64,000 nucleotides of DNA. Source: Streptomyces sp. NBC_00536 (GTDB taxonomy: Bacteria; Actinomycetota; Actinomycetes; Streptomycetales; Streptomycetaceae). The notes below the pieces were generated by a model that was not told the DNA's origin, did not search any database, and worked only from the letters and a program-made list of their open reading frames with translations. The position numbers and the translations under genes were made by a program. Positions 22,638-30,922 of this stretch are shown here, in pieces; position 1 is the stretch's first letter, and every line of letters starts with the position of its first letter. The stretch spans positions 4,154,001 through 4,218,000 of the forward strand of contig NZ_CP107819.1 of the NCBI RefSeq assembly GCF_036346295.1, in the 5' to 3' direction.

Positions 22638-22986
22638 CGGGCGACCGCTCCTGGCCGCACCGAAGGGCGCTCGGCGGCGCGGCGAGGCCACACCGGGATC
22701 CATTGCGCCCTATAGGTATGGATTTCGGAGTGTCGTAGTGGGCTGATGACTGCGCCCGGGCATCGTGTTTCACGTGAAACGTCGCTCTCTGCTGCACGGA
22801 ATCATCAGCCGCGGTCGTGCGGCCACCTCCCCGCGAGACCGTAAGGACGCCCCGAGCGGCCCGGGGGTGATCGAGTTGTCCACAACGGTGGAATCATCCA
22901 CAGGAGTACGGGCCCCGCTGGTTCGCGACCCCGATGGCATGGCAGGCTCTGTTCATCGCGAGCCTGATGTCGAGGAGAGTGAACCC
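22638..22986. promoter_or_regulatory. parA upstream region with parS and DnaA boxes
   Basis: 349 bp without a gene. It contains a perfect parS (22767-22780), a perfect DnaA box TTGTCCACA (22876-22884) and TCATCCACA (22894-22902). Longer in-frame starts for parA exist in this stretch (for example ATG at 22939), but the good ribosome site GAGGAGAG sits just before the GTG at 22987. Confidence 0.7.
22767..22780. promoter_or_regulatory. parS: parS site upstream of parA
   Basis: Perfect 14-bp GTTTCACGTGAAAC, about 210 bp upstream of the parA start; ParB bound here could spread over the parAB promoter and repress it. Confidence 0.95.
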
Positions 22987-24027
22987 GTGCGGTCTGACGC
23001 CAACCTCGCGGGGCCGATGGCCGACCCGGTCCCCGGTCCCCGCTCAGAGTCGGCGGGCGACGATGTTTCACGTGAAACATCGTCTCCGCCCCTTGTGGAC
23101 AATGACACCCCCATCGGCCGTGCCGCCCAATTGGCGGTAGAGGCATTGGGCCGGGCCGGTGAAGGTCTGCCGCGGCCCGACCAGACCAGGATCATGGTGG
23201 TCGCCAACCAGAAGGGCGGCGTCGGCAAGACCACGACGACCGTCAATCTGGCGGCGTCGCTGGCACTGCACGGCGCGCGCGTCCTGGTCATCGACCTCGA
23301 CCCGCAGGGCAATGCCTCCACCGCCCTGGGCATCGATCACCACGCCGATGTCCCGTCGATCTACGACGTGCTGGTGGAGAGCAGGCCGCTGCTGGAGGTC
23401 GTGCAGCCGGTGGCCGATGTGGAGGGCCTCTTCTGCGCTCCCGCCACGATCGACCTGGCGGGCGCCGAGATCGAGCTGGTGTCGCTGGTGGCCCGGGAGA
23501 GCCGGTTGCAGCGGGCGATCCAGGCGTACGAGCAGCCCCTCGACTACATCCTGATCGACTGCCCGCCCTCGCTGGGCCTGCTGACGGTGAACGCCCTGGT
23601 CGCGGGCGCCGAGGTGCTGATCCCGATCCAGTGCGAGTACTACGCGCTGGAGGGACTGGGTCAGCTGCTGCGCAACGTCGACCTGGTGCGGGCCCACCTC
23701 AACCCGAATCTGCACGTCTCCACGATCCTGCTGACCATGTACGACGGCAGGACCCGGCTGGCCTCCCAGGTCGCCGAGGAGGTGCGCAGTCACTTCGGCA
23801 ACGAGGTGCTGCGGACGAGCATCCCGCGGTCGGTGCGTATCTCGGAAGCCCCGAGCTACGGCCAGACGGTGCTCACCTATGACCCGGGCTCCAGCGGCTC
23901 CCTCTCCTATCTGGAGGCGGCGCGAGAGATCGCGCTGCGCGGGGTCGGAATCCGGTACGACGCCCGGCACGCCCATCTGGGCGCCGGAGTGAACAGCACG
24001 CAGAGCATGTCGGAGGGGATCCAGTGA
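22987..24027 (+). CDS. parA: Chromosome partitioning ATPase ParA
   Basis: 346 residues from GTG at 22987. The first 75 residues are a Pro/Ser-rich extension that contains the parS-encoded peptide VSRET. The ParA/MinD fold follows: deviant Walker [18 protein letters not shown], Walker [15 protein letters not shown], and [15 protein letters not shown]. Dynamic nucleoid-binding ATPase that drives ParB-oriC complexes; in Streptomyces it assembles from the hyphal tip. A perfect parS (23065-23078) and a perfect DnaA box (23094-23102) lie within the coding sequence. It overlaps parB by 4 bp. Confidence 0.95.
   Translation: MRSDANLAGPMADPVPGPRSESAGDDVSRETSSPPLVDNDTPIGRAAQLAVEALGRAGEGLPRPDQTRIMVVANQKGGVGKTTTTVNLAASLALHGARVLVIDLDPQGNASTALGIDHHADVPSIYDVLVESRPLLEVVQPVADVEGLFCAPATIDLAGAEIELVSLVARESRLQRAIQAYEQPLDYILIDCPPSLGLLTVNALVAGAEVLIPIQCEYYALEGLGQLLRNVDLVRAHLNPNLHVSTILLTMYDGRTRLASQVAEEVRSHFGNEVLRTSIPRSVRISEAPSYGQTVLTYDPGSSGSLSYLEAAREIALRGVGIRYDARHAHLGAGVNSTQSMSEGIQ
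23065..23078. promoter_or_regulatory. parS: parS site inside parA
   Basis: Perfect GTTTCACGTGAAAC in the parA reading frame; read as GAT-GTT-TCA-CGT-GAA-AC it encodes DVSRET. Confidence 0.95.
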
Positions 24028-25124
24028 GTGAGCGACGTAGGGGTCTGGGGCGGGGACTCGGTGCGCTGATCCCCGCGGCTCCGCAAGAGAGGAATCCCGC
24101 GGTGGTGGGCGCCGGATCGACATCGCCGTCGGCGGTTCCGGTCCTGCCCTCGGAGCGCGGGGTCGCGGCGGCGAAGCTGGCTTCGCTCGCGCAGGCCGAT
24201 GTTTCACGTGAAACGGAGCGGATCGCGACCGCGGCCGAGCCGGAGGCCGCGGACACCGGCGGGCTGCTGGAAGCGACCGCCGTGGCCGGGGCGACGTTCG
24301 CCGAACTGGCGATGGACGCGATCACGCCGAACCCGCGCCAGCCGCGTGAGGTGTTCGACGAGGACGCTCTCGCCGAGCTGGTGACCTCCATCCAGGAGGT
24401 GGGCCTGCTCCAGCCGGTGGTGGTCCGTCAGTCGGCTCCGGGCCGCTACGAACTCATCATGGGTGAGCGGCGCTGGCGGGCCTGCCGGGAGGCGGGACTG
24501 GAGCGCATTCCGGCGATCATCCGGGCGACCGATGACGAGAAGCTGCTGCTGGACGCGCTCCTGGAGAACCTGCACCGGGCGCAGCTGAATCCGCTGGAAG
24601 AGGCGGCGGCGTACGACCAGCTGCTCCAGGACTTCAGCTGCACCCACGACCAGCTGGCGGACCGGATCGGGCGTTCGCGTCCGCAGGTGTCCAACACGCT
24701 GCGCCTGCTGAAGCTTTCGCCGCCGGTCCAGCGCCGGGTGGCGGCCGGAGTGCTCTCGGCGGGGCACGCACGGGCGCTGCTGTCGGTGGAGGACCCCGCC
24801 GAGCAGGACCGGCTGGCCCACCGGATCGTGGCGGAGGGCCTGTCGGTGCGGGCGATCGAGGAGATCGTCACGCTGATGGGGTCGCAGCCAACGAGTTCGG
24901 TGAAGCCGAAGGGTCCCCGGGCGGGGACCCGGGTGGCACCGGCACTGAGCGATCTGGCGTCACGGCTCTCGGACCGCTTCGAGACGCGGGTGAAGGTGGA
25001 CCTGGGTCAGAAGAAGGGCAAGATCACCGTCGAGTTCGCCTCGATGGAGGACCTGGAGCGCATTCTGGGGACACTGGCGCCGGGCGAGGGCCGGGTACTG
25101 GAACAGGGTCTCGCCGGGGAGTGA
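24024..25124 (+). CDS. parB: Chromosome partitioning protein ParB (CTPase, parS-binding)
   Basis: 366 residues from GTG overlapping the parA stop. The N-terminal [17 protein letters not shown] motif engages ParA. After a variable linker, the ParB/Srx CTPase domain has [20 protein letters not shown], the [11 protein letters not shown]-binding motif (about residue 150) and [19 protein letters not shown]. The HTH that reads parS follows ([21 protein letters not shown]), then a C-terminal dimerisation domain. The linker DNA itself contains a parS. ParB loads on the parS sites of this window and slides to form the segregation complex. Confidence 0.98.
   Translation: MSERRRGLGRGLGALIPAAPQERNPAVVGAGSTSPSAVPVLPSERGVAAAKLASLAQADVSRETERIATAAEPEAADTGGLLEATAVAGATFAELAMDAITPNPRQPREVFDEDALAELVTSIQEVGLLQPVVVRQSAPGRYELIMGERRWRACREAGLERIPAIIRATDDEKLLLDALLENLHRAQLNPLEEAAAYDQLLQDFSCTHDQLADRIGRSRPQVSNTLRLLKLSPPVQRRVAAGVLSAGHARALLSVEDPAEQDRLAHRIVAEGLSVRAIEEIVTLMGSQPTSSVKPKGPRAGTRVAPALSDLASRLSDRFETRVKVDLGQKKGKITVEFASMEDLERILGTLAPGEGRVLEQGLAGE
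24201..24214. promoter_or_regulatory. parS: parS site inside parB
   Basis: Perfect GTTTCACGTGAAAC in the linker-coding part of parB, again encoding DVSRET. Confidence 0.95.
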
Positions 25125-25139
25125 CTCCCCGGTCGCCGT

Positions 25140-25182
25140 GGGGCGGGCCGTGCCGGTGGGAACCGGCGCGGCCCGCCCCTTT
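25140..25182 (+). terminator. Terminator of parAB
   Basis: Perfect 11-bp stem (GGGGCGGGCCG with CGGCCCGCCCC) with an inner GCCGG/CCGGC pairing, followed by TTT, 15 bp beyond the parB stop. Confidence 0.9.
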
Positions 25183-25229
25183 GCCGTGCTCCGGTGTTGG
25201 AGCGGGGGGCCTGTGGATACGATGCGTTC

Positions 25230-25847
25230 ATGGGTCGCAGGGTCGTACCGCTCACGCTGGACAACCTCCGGGACCTGCCCAGACGTTGCCGCTCCTGTGT
25301 GTTCTGGGAGCTGGATCCCGTCAGTGGCAACGCCGCGGTGAAGTCGGGGACCGCGGAGCAGGAGAAGGAAGCGTGGATCTCCGCGGTGCTGCTGGAGTGG
25401 GGCTCCTGCGGCCGGGTGGTCTACGTGGACGACGTCCCGGTGGGTTTTGTGCTGTACGCCCCGCCCGCCTATGTCCCGCGGGCCACCGCGTTCCCCACCA
25501 GTCCCGTGTCGCCGGACGCCGTGCAGCTGATCACGGCGTGGATCATGCCCGGATATCAGGGGCAGGGGCTGGGCCGGGTGATGGTGCAGACGGTCGCGAA
25601 GGATCTGCTGCGGCGCGGCTTCCGGGCGATCGAGGCCTTCGGGGACGCCCGCTGGGAAGGACCGGCCTGCCTGCTGCCCGCTGATCACCTGCTGGCGGTG
25701 GGCTTCAAGACGGTGCGCCCCCATCCGGTGAATCCGCGGCTGCGGCTGGAGCTCCGTTCCACGCTGTCGTGGAAGGAAGACGTCGAGCTGGCCCTGGACC
25801 GGCTGCTGGGTGGCGCGCGCAAGGAACCGGCGCTGCGGCCGCTCTGA
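25230..25847 (+). CDS. GNAT family N-acetyltransferase
   Basis: 205 residues. Acetyl-CoA binding motif A is seen in AWIMPGYQGQGLGRVMVQTVAKDL (about 105-128); a CRSCVFWE segment near residue 20 may be a family feature. No Shine-Dalgarno is visible: a -10-like TACGAT lies 7-12 bp before the ATG, pointing to a leaderless mRNA. Widely conserved between parB and trxA in Streptomyces; substrate unknown. It converges on trxA with a shared terminator. Confidence 0.88.
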   Translation: MGRRVVPLTLDNLRDLPRRCRSCVFWELDPVSGNAAVKSGTAEQEKEAWISAVLLEWGSCGRVVYVDDVPVGFVLYAPPAYVPRATAFPTSPVSPDAVQLITAWIMPGYQGQGLGRVMVQTVAKDLLRRGFRAIEAFGDARWEGPACLLPADHLLAVGFKTVRPHPVNPRLRLELRSTLSWKEDVELALDRLLGGARKEPALRPL

Positions 25848-25864
25848 CCGGCGTAGGGGAATGC

Positions 25865-25898
25865 GAACGGGGCCGCCCCTGGTGGGGCGGCCCCGTTC
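25865..25898. terminator. Bidirectional terminator between GNAT gene and trxA
   Basis: Perfect 15-bp stem (GAACGGGGCCGCCCC with its complement) and 4-nt loop TGGT, placed between convergent genes. Confidence 0.92.
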
Positions 25899-25922
25899 AC
25901 GTACCCGGGTTCATCGGACGGT

Positions 25923-26267
25923 TCAGGCGACCGGCTTGATGGTGACGAAGCCGTCGAGGTCACGCAGGATGGCGGCCTTCGGCTTGGCGCCGACGATGGT
26001 CTTGACGACCTCGCCGCCCTGGTAGACGTTCAGCGTCGGGATGGACATGACGCCGTACTTGGCGGCCGTGTCCGGGTTCTGGTCGATGTTGAGCTTGACG
26101 ATCTCGATCTCGTCGCCGTACTCGGCCGCGATCGCCTCCAGGGACGGGGCGATCTGGCGGCACGGGCCGCACCATTCGGCCCAGAAGTCCACCAGGACGG
26201 GCTTGTCGCTGGCCAGGACATCTGCGTCGAAGCTGGCGTCGGTCACAGTCTTCAGGGTGCCGGCCAC
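25923..26267 (-). CDS. trxA: Thioredoxin
   Basis: 114 residues from GTG with AAGGAGG upstream. Standard thioredoxin fold with redox centre FWAEWCGPCRQIAP near residue 35 and the cis-proline loop MSIPTLNVY. It reduces protein disulfides using electrons from the adjacent thioredoxin reductase. 59 bp downstream of trxB, co-transcribed from the SigR-type promoter. Confidence 0.97.
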   Translation of the reverse strand: MAGTLKTVTDASFDADVLASDKPVLVDFWAEWCGPCRQIAPSLEAIAAEYGDEIEIVKLNIDQNPDTAAKYGVMSIPTLNVYQGGEVVKTIVGAKPKAAILRDLDGFVTIKPVA

Positions 26268-26326
26268 AGCGGCCTCCTTCTTTTTCTGCGGGGTGTGGGG
26301 TGTGGGGTGGTGCCGTTGTGAGGGAC

Positions 26327-27286
26327 TCAGACCGCCGCGGCGGCGTGCTCCGCGTCCGTGAGGGCGGCCAGGAAACGCTCGGCGTCGAGGGCGGCGGAGC
26401 AGCCCGTGCCGGCGGCGGTGATGGCCTGACGATAGGTGTGGTCCACCACGTCACCCGCGCCGAACACGCCGGTCACGTTGGTCCGGGTGGAGGGGGCGTC
26501 GACCTTGAGGTAGCCCTCCCCGTCCAGCTCCAGCTGGCCCTTGAACAGCTCGGTGCGCGGGTCGTGGCCGACGGCGATGAAGAGGCCGGTCACGGGCAGC
26601 TCGGAGGTCTCGCCGGTCTTGGTGTTGCGCAGGGTCAGACCGGCCAGCTTCGGGTCACCGTGGATCGCGGCGACCTCGCTGTCCCAGGCGAACTTGATCT
26701 TCGGGTCGGCGAAGGCGCGGTCCTGCATCGTCTTGGAGGCACGCAGGCTGTCACGGCGGTGGATGATCGTGACGGACTTGGCGAACCGGGAGAGGAAGGT
26801 GGCTTCCTCCATCGCGGTGTCGCCGCCGCCGACGACGGCGATGTCCTGGTCCTTGAAGAAGAACCCGTCGCAGGTGGCGCACCAGGAGACACCGCGGCCG
26901 GAGAGCGCGTCCTCGTTGGGCAGGCCGAGCTTGCGGTGCTGCGAGCCGGTGGTGACGATGACGGCCTTGGCGCGGTGGACGGTACCGGCGGTGTCGGTGA
27001 CGGTCTTGATGTCACCGGTGAGGTCCACGGAGACGATGTCGTCCGGGATCAGCTCGGCACCGAAGCGCTCGGCCTGGTCGCGCATGTTGTCCATGAGGTC
27101 GGGGCCCATGATGCCGTCACGGAAGCCGGGGAAGTTCTCGACCTCGGTGGTGTTCATGAGCGCACCGCCCGCGGTGACGGCCCCCTCGAAGACGAGGGGC
27201 TTGAGCGAGGCACGTGCGGTGTACAGGGCGGCCGTGTAACCGGCCGGCCCGGAGCCGATGATGATCACGTTTCGGACGTCGCTCAC
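26327..27286 (-). CDS. trxB: Thioredoxin-disulfide reductase
   Basis: 319 residues from GTG at 27286 (AGGAAAG upstream). FAD/NADPH flavoprotein that recycles thioredoxin. FAD motif [13 protein letters not shown] at residues 8-20, redox pair CATC at 136-139, NADPH motif [12 protein letters not shown], and a C-terminal FAD motif [10 protein letters not shown]. Together with trxA it forms the main disulfide-stress response operon of Streptomyces. Confidence 0.98.
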   Translation of the reverse strand: MSDVRNVIIIGSGPAGYTAALYTARASLKPLVFEGAVTAGGALMNTTEVENFPGFRDGIMGPDLMDNMRDQAERFGAELIPDDIVSVDLTGDIKTVTDTAGTVHRAKAVIVTTGSQHRKLGLPNEDALSGRGVSWCATCDGFFFKDQDIAVVGGGDTAMEEATFLSRFAKSVTIIHRRDSLRASKTMQDRAFADPKIKFAWDSEVAAIHGDPKLAGLTLRNTKTGETSELPVTGLFIAVGHDPRTELFKGQLELDGEGYLKVDAPSTRTNVTGVFGAGDVVDHTYRQAITAAGTGCSAALDAERFLAALTDAEHAAAAV

Positions 27287-27356
27287 GGGTACTTTCCTCG
27301 TCTCTACGGACTGCTTCTTGCCTACCGGGGGGCCGGTGCGGACCTTCACCCCACCC

Positions 27357-27382
27357 AACGGATCCTACGGCGCGAGCATTCC
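27357..27382 (-). promoter_or_regulatory. SigR-type promoter of trxBA
   Basis: On the minus strand GGAAT (27382-27378), exactly 18 bp, then GTT (27359-27357): the full consensus of the thiol-stress sigma factor SigR. It lies about 70 bp upstream of the trxB start. The S. coelicolor trxBA operon is an established SigR target. Confidence 0.87.
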
Positions 27383-27411
27383 CGAGTTGTCCCCGTGACG
27401 TGCGGAACGGT

Positions 27412-28344
27412 TCAGCGGCGCGGGTAGGTGCTGGTCAACAGCACCTTTCCGGGGTCGGCCCCCGGGGTGTCCGCGCAGCCTGAGCCGATGAGGTAGGCGT
27501 CCACCCGGCCGGCGTCGCCGGGGTGCGGGAGGACCACGAGGTAGACGGGGCTGCCCTGGTAGCTGCCCTGTCCGCTCGCGAGCGGGGCGTCCGGACGTCC
27601 GGTGCCGTCCAGGACGCACCGTGGGACGGAATCCGCCGCCCGGCGGTCCTGGGGAGCGACCGCGCCGTCGGGCGAGGTGTTCTGCAGCCCCGGGCTCTGC
27701 TCCCGCTGGGTGGACTGCGCGGTGGCGTTCCCCTCGGTGAGCAGTTGCTGGACGGTGGAGCGCAGGTTCTGGGCGGAGTACTCGCCCGAGGCCTTGGGCT
27801 GGGCCAGTGTGCTGGCCGCGTCCTTGCGGGCGGAGGCGTCCTGGGAGGGGGAGCCCTGCAGGCCGGTGAAGAGGAAGACTCCGAGCGCGCAGGCGGCCGC
27901 TCCGGCCAGTCCTGTCAGCACGGCGATCCGTCGGCGGGCCCGGCGCCGCCCCGGACCGGTGGATCCCGCGGGGTGGCCTTCGGGGGCGCGGGCGGCGGGC
28001 GATGTTTCACGTGAAACATCGGGGGTGGCGCGGTGCGTGGGAGCCGAAGGGGGCTGCGGGGCGGGGGGCCGGGAGTCGAGGAGGGCTTCCGCGGCCAGGG
28101 CCGCGTCGATGCGGCCCGCGATGTCCACGGGCATCCGGGGCGGTCCGGGCAGGGTGCCGAGGAGCGAGCGGATCTCTTCCAGGGAGGCGCGGACATCGGC
28201 GCACAGGGCGCATTCACCCAGGTGCCGCCGTACCTCGGAGGTCCGGGAAGGGGAGAGCAGGCCCTCGGCGAGGTCGGAGATCTCCGAGACGTCCGGGTGC
28301 CGGATCGTGCCGGTCGCACCGGTCGTGCCCGTCGTGGGGGTCAT
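27412..28344 (-). CDS. Anti-sigma factor with zinc-finger domain (SigM partner)
   Basis: 310 residues. The N-terminal zinc-containing anti-sigma motif RRHLGECALCADV (about residues 40-52) binds the sigma factor. A linker holds the parS-encoded VSRET peptide, then one membrane helix (IAVLTGLAGAAACALGVFLFTGL, about 142-164) and an extracytoplasmic sensor domain ending with a probable disulfide pair. The start ATG overlaps the sigM stop (ATGA). By position it is the equivalent of mycobacterial RsmA. It likely holds SigM at the membrane until an envelope or oxidative cue. Confidence 0.9.
   Translation of the reverse strand: MTPTTGTTGATGTIRHPDVSEISDLAEGLLSPSRTSEVRRHLGECALCADVRASLEEIRSLLGTLPGPPRMPVDIAGRIDAALAAEALLDSRPPAPQPPSAPTHRATPDVSRETSPAARAPEGHPAGSTGPGRRRARRRIAVLTGLAGAAACALGVFLFTGLQGSPSQDASARKDAASTLAQPKASGEYSAQNLRSTVQQLLTEGNATAQSTQREQSPGLQNTSPDGAVAPQDRRAADSVPRCVLDGTGRPDAPLASGQGSYQGSPVYLVVLPHPGDAGRVDAYLIGSGCADTPGADPGKVLLTSTYPRR
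28004..28017. promoter_or_regulatory. parS: parS site inside the anti-sigma gene
   Basis: Perfect GTTTCACGTGAAAC in the linker-coding region, in frame as DVSRET, the third gene here to carry parS in that frame. Confidence 0.95.
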
Positions 28345-29036
28345 GTGCGTCCACCTCCGCCCTTCACCGCGTCTGGATCTGGATTCCTGGGGTCTGCCGC
28401 TGGTGGGACGGATGTCCCCTGCGTCCGGTTCCTTCCCCGCTCCGCCGGGGTGTTATCCCCGGTATCGGCGCGCAGATGAGTGAGGAGCGGGACGAGTTTC
28501 GCCCGGCCACGGGCACACCGGCTCTTGACGGTCCCGGTGGGGACGTCGAGGATCCGGGCGGCTTCGGCCACGGGATAGCCCTGCATGTCGACCAGGACGA
28601 GGGCGGCCCGCTGCTCGGCGGGCAGGGTGGCCAGCGCGGCCAGGAGCTGCCGGTGGAGGTCATGGCGCTCGGCGGGCGCCTCGGCGGACTCGTGCGGCTC
28701 CAGGAGCCGCTCCAGGCGGTCCGTGTCGTCGAGGGGCGCGGTCTTGCGCGAGGCGGCCTTGCGGGCCCGGTCCAGGCAGGCATTGACGGTGATCCGGTGC
28801 AGCCAGGTGGTGACGGCCGACTCGCCCCGGAAGGTGTGGGCGGCCCGGTAGGCGGAGACGAGGGCGTCCTGGACGGCGTCGGCGGCCTCCTCCCGGTCGC
28901 CGAGGGTCCGCAGGGCCACGGCCCACAGCCGGTCGCGGTGGCGTCGCACGAGTTCACCGAACGCGTCGGGGTCTCCGGCGGCGTGCAGCGCCAGGAGTTC
29001 CTGGTCGCTGTGGCCGCCGGGTGCGGCGTCGTCCAA
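28341..29036 (-). CDS. sigM: ECF RNA polymerase sigma factor SigM
   Basis: 231 residues. Start is a TTG at 29036 with GGGAGGGG about 8 bp upstream. Region 2 (DPDAFGELVRRHRDRLWAVALRTLGDREEAADAVQDALVSAYRAAHTFRG and the following TWLHRITVNACLDRARK) and region 4 (LPAEQRAALVLVDMQGYPVAEAARILDVPTGTVKSRCARGRAKL) are complete. A 35-residue Pro/Arg-rich tail follows. Position between trxBA and murJ matches sigM of Mycobacterium and Streptomyces. Confidence 0.93.
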   Translation of the reverse strand: MDDAAPGGHSDQELLALHAAGDPDAFGELVRRHRDRLWAVALRTLGDREEAADAVQDALVSAYRAAHTFRGESAVTTWLHRITVNACLDRARKAASRKTAPLDDTDRLERLLEPHESAEAPAERHDLHRQLLAALATLPAEQRAALVLVDMQGYPVAEAARILDVPTGTVKSRCARGRAKLVPLLTHLRADTGDNTPAERGRNRTQGTSVPPAADPRNPDPDAVKGGGGRT

Positions 29037-29062
29037 CGGTGAGCCCCTCCCCTGCCGCGGCC

Positions 29063-30805
29063 TCAGCCGGAGAACTTCACGTCCGTGATGGCCTGCTTGT
29101 AGCCCTCGCCGCTGTACTGGTCGAGGCCGGACCTGGGCATCGCGGTGATCCAGACGACGACGTAGCGCGTCTTGACGGGCTTCTCCGCGGTCAGGGTCAG
29201 GCTGTTGTCCGAGGTGGTGCCTTCGGCGATCTTCTTCATGGAGGTCACCGGGGTCGACGAGGACATGGAGTCGGCCCCGTACAGCGTGGCCGTGGTGTGG
29301 TCACCCGCGTACCGGAGCCCTATCGAGGCGGCGGTGACCTCCTGCTCGGATCCGAGGTCGTAGACGATCCCGACGCCCGCCTTGTAGTGGGTCTTCATCT
29401 CGGGGCCGTCGACGAAGCTCTTGGTGCGCCAGTAGGTGGACGTGTCCCCGTCATAGGTGTTGGGAACGCCCGCCGTGTCCTGGGGGGTGCCGTCCGGGTA
29501 GTACTCCTGCGCGCTCTTGATCGTGACGGGGGCGGGAGTCTTCTTCGCCGGGGTGTCGTCGCCCTTGGGCGGCGGGGCCTGGTGGTTCCCATTGCTCTGT
29601 TTGCCGCGCAGGAGCGTGTCGGCGAGCTGCCAGCTGCCCAGGCCGAGTGCGGCGATGAGCAGCGCGGCGACGCCCCACTTGAGGACCCGGCCGGTCCGGC
29701 TCTGGAGCGGGGGCGGAGGGGGGACCGGGGGCAGGGCCGTGGCGGTGGTGACGCCGTTGTGCACCGCCGGACGGCCGTAGCTGCCCTGCTGGTAGGTCGT
29801 GTGCTGGTACTCGGGCGGGGCGGTGAACGCGGGCTCGGGAGGCCGGATGCGGGGCATCGCGGCGACGGCCTTCGACAGTTCTTCCGGGGTGGTGCAGGCG
29901 GGTTCCTGGCGGGAGGCGGTGGCCCCGTCGTTGGCCAGCGCGCGCATGGCGAGCTCGCCCAGACCCCGGTGGACGCCGGCACGGACCTGGTCCGGGGCGA
30001 TCAGGCCGACGCCCTTGGGCAGGCCGGTCAGGCCGTAGGCGTCGTTCTCGTAGGGCCAGCGCTGGGTGAGGGAGGCGTACAGCAGCGCGCCGATCGCCTC
30101 GGTGTCCGCGCGCTGCGGGGTCTCGCTGGTGATGCCGCGCAGGGCGGCGTTCACGGCGAGGCCGCGGATGCGGTACTGGCCGGTGGAGGTGCGCAGTATG
30201 GCGCTCGGGGTGAGCCGCAGGTGCGCCAGGCCCTCGCGGTGTGCGGCGGCCATGGCCTGGGAGATCTGGCTGACGAGCTGGTAGGCCTCGTGGGGTTCCA
30301 GCGGGCCCGCCGCGAGCAGGGCCGTCAGTTCGGTGGCGTCGGGCAGCCATTCGTGGACGACGTAGACGAGGTCGTTCTCTTCCACGGCGTCGAGGACCTG
30401 GACGAACCGGGGGTCGCCGAGCAGGGCGGAGGAGCGGGCCGCGGCCAGGACCGAACGGGCCCGGGGGTGGTCGGCGGGCAGCAGGTGGACGCCCACGGCA
30501 CGGCGCAGCTTCTCGTCCATCGCACGCCAGCTGCTGAATCCGTCCAGACGGGTGACGCACTCTTCGAGCCGGTAGCGGCGGGCGAGCTTGTGGCCGCTGT
30601 GGAGCTCGGGGGCGGTGGCGGGTGCGGTGCTCTTGGGCTTCGTGGCGTTCTTGGGTTCGCCGTCCGGTTCGGGCATGGGTCCGTCCGAGGCTCGTCCGTC
30701 CTGGATCTCAGCCCCGTCGGCCGTGGCCTTGGCCGCCTCGGCGGCCGGCGGCTCTTCGCCGCTGTTGTCGGCCACGTCGACGGCAGCCGTGCTACGTTCC
30801 GCCAC
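29063..30805 (-). CDS. Membrane pseudokinase with extracellular discoidin-like domain
   Basis: 580 residues from GTG at 30805 (GGGGAGGCAGGAA upstream; a GTG at 30874 or ATG at 30859 would lengthen it). A protein-kinase fold spans about 70-290, but key catalytic residues are missing: the catalytic-loop HRD is replaced in EGLAHLRLTPSAIL and the DFG position reads RIRGLAV, so it should be inactive. One membrane helix (WGVAALLIAALGLGSWQLA) leads to a C-terminal F5/8 (discoidin)-type beta domain. In Mycobacterium the same domain order is fused to MurJ (Rv3910), where the phosphorylated pseudokinase binds FhaA. Here it is a separate gene just after murJ, and likely regulates peptidoglycan precursor flipping. 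Confidence 0.85.
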   Translation of the reverse strand: MAERSTAAVDVADNSGEEPPAAEAAKATADGAEIQDGRASDGPMPEPDGEPKNATKPKSTAPATAPELHSGHKLARRYRLEECVTRLDGFSSWRAMDEKLRRAVGVHLLPADHPRARSVLAAARSSALLGDPRFVQVLDAVEENDLVYVVHEWLPDATELTALLAAGPLEPHEAYQLVSQISQAMAAAHREGLAHLRLTPSAILRTSTGQYRIRGLAVNAALRGITSETPQRADTEAIGALLYASLTQRWPYENDAYGLTGLPKGVGLIAPDQVRAGVHRGLGELAMRALANDGATASRQEPACTTPEELSKAVAAMPRIRPPEPAFTAPPEYQHTTYQQGSYGRPAVHNGVTTATALPPVPPPPPLQSRTGRVLKWGVAALLIAALGLGSWQLADTLLRGKQSNGNHQAPPPKGDDTPAKKTPAPVTIKSAQEYYPDGTPQDTAGVPNTYDGDTSTYWRTKSFVDGPEMKTHYKAGVGIVYDLGSEQEVTAASIGLRYAGDHTTATLYGADSMSSSTPVTSMKKIAEGTTSDNSLTLTAEKPVKTRYVVVWITAMPRSGLDQYSGEGYKQAITDVKFSG

Positions 30806-30922
30806 CGTCGTTCCTGCCTCCCCATCCGTTACGCGCTGTCGGCCAGTCTGCGAAGCCATGCCAATTGTGCCCACAGTCCGACGCTATGCACGACACGCTA
30901 GGGGGGCCGATGGTTGTGCGCA

